Below the pieces are notes generated by a model. The model saw only the letters and a list, made by a program, of their open reading frames with translations, was not told where the DNA came from and did no database searches. Below are positions 43,544 to 51,908 of a stretch of DNA of 64,000 nucleotides, piece by piece (positions within the stretch are counted from its first letter, which is position 1; every line of letters starts with the position of its first letter). The stretch is from Nisaea sp. GTDB taxonomy: Bacteria > Pseudomonadota > Alphaproteobacteria > Thalassobaculales > Thalassobaculaceae. A program made the position numbers and the translations under genes. The stretch is from positions 1 through 64,000 of the forward strand of contig NZ_JAXMNY010000005.1 of the NCBI RefSeq assembly GCF_034670185.1, written 5' to 3'.

Positions 43544-44284
43544 GTGATTCCGGATCCCGCTATTCCCGAGGCCTTCGCCGGCCCGATTTCAGACCGGCTG
43601 CAGCACCTTGTGCATGAAGGCCCGGTGCCGGAAACCGATGCCACGGTCATTTCCGCTGAAGCCAAAGGAATGCGCCTTAGCCTCGTTCTGGATGGCGACA
43701 CCGAGACCGTCGCGAATGCCCGTTTCTCGGCTCCGGCCGGCGCGCCGGAGGCGGCGATCCTCGATCTGCTTTGCGCGCACGCCATCGGCGCTCCGATACG
43801 AGAAGTGATTGAACACGGCCTGATTTTCGCGCTTCAGGCGCTGCGCGCTCCCAAAGCGCCGTCGCCGGTTGCCGGCATCCTGACGCCGCGCAACGCGGGC
43901 GCCTGCTTCAAAACGCCGTTGCGGCTGGTCGCCGCCATCCGGCGCGAAACAGAGGCACGCTTCGGCCGCCACAAGGACACAAATTTTTTCGACCGCCCCT
44001 ACAGTGACGCCTGGAGCAAACTGGACAAGATCGGCAAGCGCGATATTGTCCAGCCGCATATCGACGGCTTCAAGGCAGCCAACGGTATTTCGGACGGCGC
44101 CTTTGAACTGGTCGAAATCGACCAATATGATCGTCTGTTCCTCGCTTTCACCGACGAGATTGCAGCCTGGGACAAGCCCGTGCTGCTGATGAGACTTGAA
44201 CGCTGGCTTCGCGAGCAGACCGGCGAACGCATCGAACTCTTCACCGAGGTGGTGAAGGACGCGAACCGTATCCGGCGCCTCTAG
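43544..44284 (+). CDS. 246-aa hypothetical protein in the sugar cluster, GTG start
   Basis: The protein starts most likely at GTG 43544, 7 bases after the previous stop; no ATG suits. An N-terminal part (about 14-100; ARFSAPAGAPEAAILDLLC, GAPIREVIEHG) faintly resembles the IscU/NifU-N layout, with Cys77 in the right area but no other scaffold cysteines. The second half (about 110-246) contains a Cys121 and no motif I know. It precedes the radical SAM gene by 32 bases, so it might be a partner of that enzyme. Function unknown. Confidence 0.72.
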   Translation: MIPDPAIPEAFAGPISDRLQHLVHEGPVPETDATVISAEAKGMRLSLVLDGDTETVANARFSAPAGAPEAAILDLLCAHAIGAPIREVIEHGLIFALQALRAPKAPSPVAGILTPRNAGACFKTPLRLVAAIRRETEARFGRHKDTNFFDRPYSDAWSKLDKIGKRDIVQPHIDGFKAANGISDGAFELVEIDQYDRLFLAFTDEIAAWDKPVLLMRLERWLREQTGERIELFTEVVKDANRIRRL

Positions 44285-44316
44285 AAACCGGGACCAATAG
44301 TCCAAGGAACGAAGCC

Positions 44317-45438
44317 ATGACCGGAATGACAGATCACGTTGAACTGATCCTGGACGGCACCAAGATCGCCTGGCATCAGGATCGTATCGACGCCTGGGAG
44401 CGCGGTGAGCGGATCGCGCCGATCACCATCGACATGTCGCTGACCCGCGCCTGCAATTTCGCCTGCCATTTCTGCTACGCGATGCTGCAGGAGAACGAAC
44501 GCAAGGTGATCGACAAGAAGGCGATCTTCGAGTTTCTCGAAGACTGCGCAGAGATCGGCGTCAAGGGCATCAGCCTGGTTTCGGACGGCGAGAGCACGAT
44601 TTCGCCCGTCTTCGTAGATGCCTGCAAATACGGGCATGAACTCGGCCTCTCGATGGCCGTCGGCACCAACGGCTTCGTGCTCAACCGGCGCAAGCTGGAA
44701 GAGGTCTTGCCGTCGCTGACCTACCTCCGGGTGAACATTTCGGCTGGTGAGCGTAAGCGCTATGCCGAGATCATGGGCGTTAAGGAGCACTGGTTCGACC
44801 GGGTTGCGGAAAACATCAAGGCCATGGGCGAGATCAAGCGGGAGCAGAATCTCGATGTGACCATCGGCATGCAGATGGTGCTGATGCCTGAATATCACGA
44901 CCAGATCATGCCTCTCGCCCAACTCGGCAAAGAGCTGCGGCCGGACTATCTGGTGATCAAACATTGCAGCGACGACGAGGATGGCTCCCTCGGCGTCGAT
45001 TACAGCGGCTATGCCGACCTCTATGAGACCCTGCATGCAGCCGAGGCGCTTTCCGACGACACCTACCAGGTGACGGTAAAGTGGTCGAAAATCGATACCG
45101 AAGGCACGCGTAGCTATCAGCGCTGTTACGGCGCGCCGTTCATGTTGCAAATGTCCGGCTCCGGCCTGGTCGCCCCGTGCGGCATGCTGTTCAACGAGCG
45201 CTACAAGAAGTTCCACATCGGCAATATCACCGAGGAACGGTTCCGAGACATCTTTTACAGCGACCGGTACTGGGAAGTGATGAACTACCTCGCCAGCCCG
45301 GATTTCAACGCCCAGAAGATGTGCGGCAGCCTGTGCCTTCAGCACAAGGTGAACGAGTTCCTCGACGGCTACCAGAAAGGCGATTTCGAGCTGCCGGAAA
45401 TGAAGGGCGAGGCGCCGATGCATATCAACTTCATCTGA
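44317..45438 (+). CDS. Radical SAM enzyme with SPASM-like C-terminal domain
   Basis: The 373-aa enzyme has the 4Fe-4S motif C46-x3-C50-x2-C53 (RACNFACHFCYA), a GGE-like VSDGEST at 88-94, and a C-terminal cysteine set (C270, C288, C336, C340; AAPCGM-like, KMCGSLC) that looks like SPASM/Twitch auxiliary-cluster ligands. It would cleave SAM to start a radical reaction on a sugar, peptide or small molecule. A ribosome site AAGGA is 8 bases before the ATG. It sits inside a sugar-enzyme cluster with no peptide precursor visible, so a sugar substrate is more likely. Confidence 0.88.
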   Translation: MTGMTDHVELILDGTKIAWHQDRIDAWERGERIAPITIDMSLTRACNFACHFCYAMLQENERKVIDKKAIFEFLEDCAEIGVKGISLVSDGESTISPVFVDACKYGHELGLSMAVGTNGFVLNRRKLEEVLPSLTYLRVNISAGERKRYAEIMGVKEHWFDRVAENIKAMGEIKREQNLDVTIGMQMVLMPEYHDQIMPLAQLGKELRPDYLVIKHCSDDEDGSLGVDYSGYADLYETLHAAEALSDDTYQVTVKWSKIDTEGTRSYQRCYGAPFMLQMSGSGLVAPCGMLFNERYKKFHIGNITEERFRDIFYSDRYWEVMNYLASPDFNAQKMCGSLCLQHKVNEFLDGYQKGDFELPEMKGEAPMHINFI

Positions 45439-45454
45439 CGCCGGAGCTGGAAAA

Positions 45455-46423
45455 ATGGCCGACGCCGGGAACGATTACAGGCTGCGTTGCCTGAAACAGA
45501 TGCTGCGCATCCGTCTGGTCGAGGAGACCATCGCGGAACGCTATGCCGAACAGGAAATGCGCTGCCCGGTGCATCTTTCCATCGGTCAGGAAGCCTCCGC
45601 CGTCGGCGTGTGCGATGCCCTGCTATCCGATGATCGGCTCTTCAGCAGCCACCGCTCCCACGCGCACTATCTTGCCAAGGGCGGGAACCTGAAGGCGATG
45701 ATGGCCGAGATCTACGGCAAACGGGACGGCTGCATTGGTGGCCGTGGCGGGTCCATGCATCTGATGGACCCGGATGTTGGCATGATGGCCAGCATTCCCA
45801 TCGTCGCAAGCTCGATCCCCTTGGCCACCGGCACGGCCCTGTCGGACAAATTCGATAAGAACGGCAAGGTCACGATCTCTTTCCTTGGCGATGCCTGCCT
45901 TGAGGAAGGCGTGTTCCATGAGTCCGCCAATTTCGCCAAGCTGCGCGGCCTGCCAATCGTCTATGTCTGCGAAAACAATCTCTATTCGGTCTATACCAAG
46001 CTGGCAGACCGACAGCCGGACCGACCGCTGACCGACATTCCGGCCGCGCACGGAATCGCGCACCGGCATGTCGACGGCAACGACCTTGAGGCTGTTCGCG
46101 AAGCCGCACTCTGGGCCGTCGAGACCGCACGCTCCGGAAACCCGACATTCCTGCAACTCGACACCTACCGGTGGCGGGAACATTGCGGGCCGAACTACGA
46201 CAATCATATCGGCTACCGGACCGAAGAAGAATTTCAGACCTGGCGCCTCCAGGACCCACTGGAACGCTATCGCAAGGCGCTTGAAGAGAGCGGGACGCTC
46301 GGTCCGGCCAGCTTTGCGGATCTTGAGAAAAACACTCAGGCAGAGGTGAACGACGCGTTTGCTTTTGCCATCACCTCCCCGCTGCCGGAACCGACCGAGG
46401 CCCTCGCCCATGTCTATGCCTGA
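45455..46423 (+). CDS. TPP-dependent dehydrogenase E1 alpha subunit
   Basis: The 322-aa subunit matches the pyruvate/acetoin/branched-chain E1 alpha family. It has the TPP motif from Gly145-Asp146 to Asn174-Asn175 (LGDACLEEGVFHESANF ... ENN) and HLSIGQEASAVG near the start. The E1 beta gene overlaps its end. No E2 acyltransferase, E3 or lipoyl domain is near. In antibiotic clusters such as avilamycin (AviB1/AviB2), E1-like pairs add a two-carbon unit to a sugar, which fits this setting better than central metabolism. Confidence 0.93.
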   Translation: MADAGNDYRLRCLKQMLRIRLVEETIAERYAEQEMRCPVHLSIGQEASAVGVCDALLSDDRLFSSHRSHAHYLAKGGNLKAMMAEIYGKRDGCIGGRGGSMHLMDPDVGMMASIPIVASSIPLATGTALSDKFDKNGKVTISFLGDACLEEGVFHESANFAKLRGLPIVYVCENNLYSVYTKLADRQPDRPLTDIPAAHGIAHRHVDGNDLEAVREAALWAVETARSGNPTFLQLDTYRWREHCGPNYDNHIGYRTEEEFQTWRLQDPLERYRKALEESGTLGPASFADLEKNTQAEVNDAFAFAITSPLPEPTEALAHVYA

Positions 46424-47516
46424 AGCAACCAGTGCACCGGACGCACCGGTGATCAATATGGGCACCGCCATCCGCGACGGCCTGCTTGAAGCGGCTCGGC
46501 GCGATCCGTCGGTCATCTTCTTCGGTGAAGGGGTCGAGGACCCTGCCGCCCTGTTCGGCACACTGAAGGATATCGGCAAGCATATCGGCCATGACCGGAT
46601 GATCGAGATGCCCATCGCCGAGAACGGGCTGATCGGCATCGCCATCGGCGCTGCCATGGCCGGCAAGCGACCGGTGGTCAGTCTGCAACGTGTCGAGTTC
46701 GCCCTGCTGGCGCTGGAGCAGATCCTGAACAATGCCGCCAAGGCCCACTATGTCAGCAATGGCCGCCACAACGTGCCGCTCGTCCTGCGCATGATTGTCG
46801 GGCGCGGCTGGGGTCAGGGACCGGAACATTCGCAAAGCATGGAAGCGATCTTCGCCCATGTGCCCGGCCTGAAAGTCATCATGCCAGCCTTTGCCGAAGA
46901 CGCGAAAGGCATGATCGCCGCCGCCGTCGAGGACGACAACCCGGTGGTCGTGATCGAGCACCGCTGGTCGCACTACACCACAAGCCCGGTTGCGGAAGGC
47001 TATCTCCACCGTCCACTCGATGGCCCCCGCACCGTGCGCAAGGGTGACGGGCTGACCATCGTTGCGACCTCATACATGACGCTGGAAGCCGTCCGCGCGG
47101 CCGACAAGCTGGCGGAAGCCGGATACCCGGTCGAGGTGCTCGACCTGCGCGTGATCCGGCCGCTCAATCTCGATCCGATTGTCGAGAGTGTGGCCCGTAC
47201 CAGGCGACTTATGACAGTCGATACCGGGTTCCGGATGTTCGGTATCGGCGCCGAAATCGCCTCCGAGGTGACAAGCCGCTGTTTCGACCTTCTCGACGCG
47301 GCACCGGTCCGCCTCGGTCTGCCGGATCATCCGACACCAAGCTCGCGCGGGCTGGTCAAGGGCTTCTACCCGGATGCCGCCCGCATCGCACGCACCGCGG
47401 CCGAGATGATGGGGCTGGACGACACCAGGATCTCTGCCATGGAGGAAGAGATCCTGGCCGACCGTAAGGATCTCCCGCTCGACGTGCCTGATCCTTTCTT
47501 CAAGGGGCCATTCTGA
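46410..47516 (+). CDS. TPP-dependent dehydrogenase E1 beta subunit
   Basis: The 368-aa subunit has the E1 beta features EMPIAENGLIGIAIGAAMAG, MIVGRGWGQGPEHSQSMEA and VEVLDLRVIRPLNLDPI. The ATG at 46410 overlaps the alpha-subunit gene by 14 bases; a second ATG at 46416 is possible. The longer frame to 46359 is only the alpha gene in another frame. It ends in TGATG, shared with the second aminotransferase, so alpha, beta and aminotransferase are made together. Confidence 0.93.
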   Translation: MSMPEATSAPDAPVINMGTAIRDGLLEAARRDPSVIFFGEGVEDPAALFGTLKDIGKHIGHDRMIEMPIAENGLIGIAIGAAMAGKRPVVSLQRVEFALLALEQILNNAAKAHYVSNGRHNVPLVLRMIVGRGWGQGPEHSQSMEAIFAHVPGLKVIMPAFAEDAKGMIAAAVEDDNPVVVIEHRWSHYTTSPVAEGYLHRPLDGPRTVRKGDGLTIVATSYMTLEAVRAADKLAEAGYPVEVLDLRVIRPLNLDPIVESVARTRRLMTVDTGFRMFGIGAEIASEVTSRCFDLLDAAPVRLGLPDHPTPSSRGLVKGFYPDAARIARTAAEMMGLDDTRISAMEEEILADRKDLPLDVPDPFFKGPF

Positions 47517-48664
47517 TGGCCTCTGAGGCGGACGGAACCGCCAACCAGCCCAAGCAGGTCCGTTACTCGCCCCTGGAGCAGCAATTCGCCGACGTCGATA
47601 AGATCTTCGACGAGCTGCGCGCGCTGGTCCGCTCGACAGACTTTACACTCGGTAAGGTCGTCGGCGAGTTCGAGGAGATGTTCGCGGTGGCCGCTGGGTC
47701 GAAATACGCCATCGGTGTCGGCTCCGGCACGGATGCTCTCAAGATACCGCTCAAGGCGCTCGGCGTTGGGCCCGGCGACGAAGTCATTACTGCCGCCAAT
47801 ACCTTCTACGCCACCGCTGGCGCTATCGCGGAGACCGGAGCGCGGATCGTCTTTGTCGATTGCGACGACACATTCGGGATCGACCCCGACCAGATCGAGG
47901 CTGCGATTACGCCAGGCACCAAAGCGATCATGCCCGTTCACCTGGCCGGCGACATGGCGAACATGACCCGGATCACGGAGATCGCCGAAAAATACGGCCT
48001 GCCCGTCGTTGAGGATGCCTGTCAGAGCCTGCTGGCAACGGAGGCCGGACGCCCCGCCGGTACCTGGGGCATCGCTGGCGGGTTCTCCATGCACCCTCTC
48101 AAGATCATCAATGTCTGGGGTGATGCCGGTGTGATCATCACCGACGACCCCGAGATGGACCGGATGTGCCGTCTCTTGCGCAATCACGGCCTGCGCAATC
48201 GCGATGAGATGGAAATCCTCGGCTACAACACTCGCCTCGATTCCGTGCAGGCGGTGGTCGGCAAATGGATCGTCGCCAAGGTTGAGGAGATCGTCTCCGG
48301 CAGGATCAAGGCAGCCGAGCACTACGATGCGGCCTTCGCGGATGTTCCTGAGATCACGCTTCCCGTCCGGCGCGCCGCAAAAGGCCCGGAAGAACGCTCC
48401 GTCTATCTGAACTATGTGGTTTACGCCGAACGGCGGGATGAATTACTCGCCCACTGTCACGCGCACCGGGTGGACGCCAAAGTGCATTACCCGATCCCGC
48501 TCTACAAACAGGATGCCCTGCGCCATCTCGGCTATCCGGACGGAGCCTTTCCGGTAACCGACCGACATGCGGAAACGATCATCAGCTTCCCGGCGGACCA
48601 GCATCTTTCAACGGCTGAACTGGATTATCTTATCGGTGTGGTTAGGGACTTTTACGGGCGTTAG
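47516..48664 (+). CDS. DegT/DnrJ/EryC1/StrS aminotransferase (second)
   Basis: The 382-aa aminotransferase has VVEDACQSLLA and PLP Lys196 in FSMHPLKIINVWGDAG. It shares a base with the E1 beta stop codon. Coupling of an E1 pair to a sugar aminotransferase suggests it aminates the keto product that the E1 enzyme makes or supplies. It is the last plus-strand gene of the cluster; its end overlaps the convergent membrane-protein gene by 4 bases. Confidence 0.93.
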   Translation: MASEADGTANQPKQVRYSPLEQQFADVDKIFDELRALVRSTDFTLGKVVGEFEEMFAVAAGSKYAIGVGSGTDALKIPLKALGVGPGDEVITAANTFYATAGAIAETGARIVFVDCDDTFGIDPDQIEAAITPGTKAIMPVHLAGDMANMTRITEIAEKYGLPVVEDACQSLLATEAGRPAGTWGIAGGFSMHPLKIINVWGDAGVIITDDPEMDRMCRLLRNHGLRNRDEMEILGYNTRLDSVQAVVGKWIVAKVEEIVSGRIKAAEHYDAAFADVPEITLPVRRAAKGPEERSVYLNYVVYAERRDELLAHCHAHRVDAKVHYPIPLYKQDALRHLGYPDGAFPVTDRHAETIISFPADQHLSTAELDYLIGVVRDFYGR

Positions 48665-49632
48665 CTGGCCGGGCCGCCCGCAGCCTCGGTCAAATTCTCG
48701 GTGCGCTCCGCAACCGGACGGCTCAGTACCCAGAGCAACCCGCCAAGACTTGCTGCGACAACCACCGACAGTCCCCATAGGATAGACGCTGCGAGCGCAT
48801 GTTCCAGCGGCATGCCGGTCATCGCGAAGATCCCGACCATGAGCCCTTCCCGCACACCCCAGCCACCTATGGAGATCGGCAGCAAAGTGCCAAGGATCAC
48901 CAGAGGCAAAGCACCAAGCACCATCAGGAAATCAACCTCGACCGAAATCGACTGGAACACGACCCAAAGCCCGAATGCGCTGATGACATGCAGCAGGTAG
49001 CTTAGACCGATAACGATGGCGGATTGATATCCCGCCCGCCAGAGCACGCGGGAATCCCGGAGCATGGCGGCCAAAGCCCCACCGAACCGGTGATCTTCGA
49101 TCATGTCCGCGATCCAGTCCGCGCTGGATAGCCCCATCGCCAACAAGACAAGCGCGCCACCGACGACAAGGATCGCTACGGAACTGAGATTGGGGTCTGG
49201 TGCGACCTTCGCGACTGTCACGCTGGTCACAATCAGAAGCGTCAGAATGGACACAAGGCCCGCCGTGCGGTCCAAAAGCACTGTACTTGCCGCGCGAGAC
49301 AGCGGGAGGCCATGCCGACTGACAAGCCAGATACGGACCGTGTCTGCACTAAGAGATCCCGGGAGCGCCTGATTGAAGAACATTCCCGCCAGCAGAATGC
49401 GAAATGCCTGCCAGGGCGACAGAGGTACACCAGTCCCCCGGATCAGCAGAAACCAGCGACAGGCGCCAACAAAGAACTGCGCGATAACAATCCCGACGAC
49501 GCAGGCCAGCAGCGGAAGAGACGGCGATAGCGCTGCGGAAAGCAGGCGCGAAAGATCCACCTGATAGATCAAAGATCCAATCAGGACGCAACTAACAGCA
49601 ACTTTCAGGAAAAGTTTCGCTTTTGTCGTCAA
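48661..49632 (-). CDS. UPF0104/lysylphosphatidylglycerol synthase-like membrane protein
   Basis: The 323-aa protein has about eight hydrophobic helices and matches the UPF0104/AglD/MprF transmembrane family, including LLIRGTGVPLSPWQAFRILLAG, FNQALPGSLSADTVRIWLVSR and PISIGGWGVREGLMVGIFA. In MprF this region flips lipids; stand-alone copies often accompany glycan or glycolipid genes. It appears to start at TTG 49632, since no in-frame ATG suits. Function here is inferred as lipid or lipid-linked sugar transfer across the membrane. Confidence 0.85.
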   Translation of the reverse strand: MTTKAKLFLKVAVSCVLIGSLIYQVDLSRLLSAALSPSLPLLACVVGIVIAQFFVGACRWFLLIRGTGVPLSPWQAFRILLAGMFFNQALPGSLSADTVRIWLVSRHGLPLSRAASTVLLDRTAGLVSILTLLIVTSVTVAKVAPDPNLSSVAILVVGGALVLLAMGLSSADWIADMIEDHRFGGALAAMLRDSRVLWRAGYQSAIVIGLSYLLHVISAFGLWVVFQSISVEVDFLMVLGALPLVILGTLLPISIGGWGVREGLMVGIFAMTGMPLEHALAASILWGLSVVVAASLGGLLWVLSRPVAERTENLTEAAGGPAS

Positions 49633-49865
49633 TATGAGGCGCCTACTCCACAGTTTACAAACGGGCCTTCTGGAAACAGCTGAATGCGCCCACGAGACGC
49701 ACGCCCTATTGGGTCACATTCACGAGAATTATAAAGGTAATGCCAGCAATACTGATCACAATTATATTTTCACCAATCGGCTGAACAATCGCTACCGGTA
49801 CGCGGGTGTGCCGTGCGATCTTTTTGCGTCAATGATTTCCGGCCTTTGCTCCAGGAATACTCACT
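49633..49865. other. 233-base divergent intergenic region
   Basis: This AT-rich gap lies between the UPF0104 gene (minus) and the GNAT gene (plus) and should hold both promoters. No ORF, RNA or clear operator was recognised. Confidence 0.35.
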
Positions 49866-50570
49866 ATGGCAAGTCAGGTGAAACAGCCCTTCGACAGCTC
49901 CCTTCTCGGCGGCCCTGTCTATCGCCTGGAAATCACAAGCGAGTCCGAGCTCCAGGATATATGTGATCTGGTGCCGGACGATGCGATTCTGGTATCCGTT
50001 CGACTGCCGGAAGCTTGGGCCCATCCATCAAAGGAGAGCGGTTTCCGGGAGATCGAGACGCTCGTCCAGCTCGAGCGATATTTCATCGAAGAAGATCACC
50101 AGCCCTCTTCCACCAACATCAGGCTTTCAAACCCGGGTGACGGAGAGTTTTGCGCAACTATCGCCGAAGCCGTGTTCCGCTCGGACAGGTATCACGCCGA
50201 CCCAATGGTCTCGGAGAAGATCGCAAGCCGAGTTAAGGCCGCATGGGCCCGGAATGAAGTCAACGGGCGAACGGACAAGACCTTCGTCTGGGAAGAAGAT
50301 GGAGAGATTGCAGGCTTCAACGGGTGCCTTCTTCAGAATCGCATCATGACCGTTGACCTGATCGCTGTTTCGCAAGCCCATCAGGGACGGGGTATCGGCG
50401 CCGCACTTATAAAAGCAGCCTTTTCCCATTATGCCGGACTGGCTGATTGCGCCCTGATTGCGACCCAGGACAGCAATACCGGCGCGCTCGCGCTATATCG
50501 TAAGCTGGGTTTTGTCGAGACTGCCCGTTTCCGGACGTTCCACTATGTGCCGGACCCGATTGGGTTTTAA
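49866..50570 (+). CDS. GNAT acetyltransferase, possibly amino-sugar N-acetyltransferase
   Basis: The 234-aa protein has a C-terminal GNAT domain (about 90-234): acetyl-CoA motif SQAHQGRGIGAALIKAA and NTGALALYRKLGFVETARFRTFHYV. The size and the Asn-x-x-Ala-x-x-x-Tyr-x-x-x-Gly-Phe ending resemble WecD/RffC-type dTDP-amino-sugar N-acetyltransferases. With two sugar aminotransferases upstream, N-acetylation of the amino sugar is a natural guess, though not shown. Confidence 0.85.
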   Translation: MASQVKQPFDSSLLGGPVYRLEITSESELQDICDLVPDDAILVSVRLPEAWAHPSKESGFREIETLVQLERYFIEEDHQPSSTNIRLSNPGDGEFCATIAEAVFRSDRYHADPMVSEKIASRVKAAWARNEVNGRTDKTFVWEEDGEIAGFNGCLLQNRIMTVDLIAVSQAHQGRGIGAALIKAAFSHYAGLADCALIATQDSNTGALALYRKLGFVETARFRTFHYVPDPIGF

Positions 50571-50610
50571 TAAGAGCCCTTACTTAAAACGGCTCAGGTT
50601 ATTTTCACCG

Positions 50611-51834
50611 TCACGTCAGAAAGCCTGGATTTGTTTCCAGATATGCCGAGCACAAACGCTGAGGCCATCGCGATGGCGTGGACCCATTCGTTGCCGTACC
50701 GCGGACGGTTTCATCGAACTCGGCTGTGATTTGCAGGAACCTATTTTGCACTTCCGGATCCGGCGCCGTCTGTTCTTCAACAAACCGGGCCATTTCCTTG
50801 ACCCCAGCGAGGACTTCCTCCTCGCTATTGCTTTCAACCCGTAGCCCCGCAGCCTCGAGTGCCCCCGCAGTGGGAATTCCCATCAGGTTGGCATGCCCCA
50901 TATCGCGATATGAGAGCCGGCTGCCATCTTCCCGCACATAGTGCGTGAAGATCGACAGCTCATGAGGCAAGAATCCCCAAGACGAAACTGGATAGGCATT
51001 GGTCACCAGAAATGGCTTGCCTAAAGACTGGAATATTGAAAAGGGCCCCGATTGAGTGCAAATTCCAAACGCGGCTCCGCCAATCAACCCGAAATCAAGC
51101 GCCCGGTCATGTGCTTCGTGCCGCATGGCTTCTATGTAATTCGGGTCCGTGAGATCGAGTGCAGGGCTTGCGACATCTCCGATCCGGACCACCGCATACC
51201 CGTTTTCGAGCAGAAACTTCACTCCTTCCCGGTAGGCCTCGATAGGCGTGAACCTGAACGAGTGGTAGGCCATATCCGGAGCAAAACCGGCATCACGAAC
51301 ATGCAGCACGACATAGGGCCGTGACGGGTCTTCAATTGAACTGCCGAGAAACGCGCGTGCTGCATCCCGCACATTGTCCGGCACGGAGAAGAACCGGTGC
51401 GGCAGCCCATTCGCCAGCTGTTTGGTGAAATCCTTATAGAGAGTCTGTGGCGATCTTAGATAAAGGTCGTAGTTTCCCAGCCCGAAACCACCGGCATCAA
51501 TGAATCCCATCGTCGTCAGAATGACGTCATCAGTCTCGATAACCGTGAATTCCGATTTCAGATATTCAAAGACCGCAGTGTTGGCCGCCTGCGCACCCGG
51601 ACCGGTGACAATCACGATCTCGTCGTAGCGATCCCGAAACATTGTGTTCAGGCACCACGGCTCTGCGATCAGATGTCCCATGCGGCTCGGCTGTGCGAGC
51701 ACATAGACGAGGTATCGCTTGTCGCTATCCAAGCGTTCGTTCAGCAGGGCGACAAGCCGGCCAATATGTACTTTCAAGCGCTCAGGGTCGGCCAGTTCCT
51801 CACGGAATACTCTGTCCCTGGGTGTTGCCTCCAC
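50611..51834 (-). CDS. TIGR04372-like putative glycosyltransferase
   Basis: The 407-aa protein resembles the TIGR04372 family linked to surface glycan loci. It has YVVLHVRDAGFAP, an acceptor/donor segment ICTQSGPFSIFQSLGKPFL and the family-like ending CSAYLETNPGFL. The start is GTG 51834 with GGAGG 6 bases upstream. It lies between the GNAT gene and the metH operon, on the minus strand. The sugar transferred is unknown. Confidence 0.75.
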   Translation of the reverse strand: MEATPRDRVFREELADPERLKVHIGRLVALLNERLDSDKRYLVYVLAQPSRMGHLIAEPWCLNTMFRDRYDEIVIVTGPGAQAANTAVFEYLKSEFTVIETDDVILTTMGFIDAGGFGLGNYDLYLRSPQTLYKDFTKQLANGLPHRFFSVPDNVRDAARAFLGSSIEDPSRPYVVLHVRDAGFAPDMAYHSFRFTPIEAYREGVKFLLENGYAVVRIGDVASPALDLTDPNYIEAMRHEAHDRALDFGLIGGAAFGICTQSGPFSIFQSLGKPFLVTNAYPVSSWGFLPHELSIFTHYVREDGSRLSYRDMGHANLMGIPTAGALEAAGLRVESNSEEEVLAGVKEMARFVEEQTAPDPEVQNRFLQITAEFDETVRGTATNGSTPSRWPQRLCSAYLETNPGFLT

Positions 51835-51908
51835 GACCAGCCTCCGGTTCTCGCACTAACTTAGTTCCAGAACCTAACCCGTCTGAGGAGAGACGGGAAT
51901 CCCTGTTG

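Noticed and set aside
45455..47516. E1 alpha/beta as ordinary pyruvate or acetoin dehydrogenase
   Set aside because: No E2, E3 or lipoyl gene is adjacent and both flanking genes are sugar-type enzymes; kept only as an alternative.
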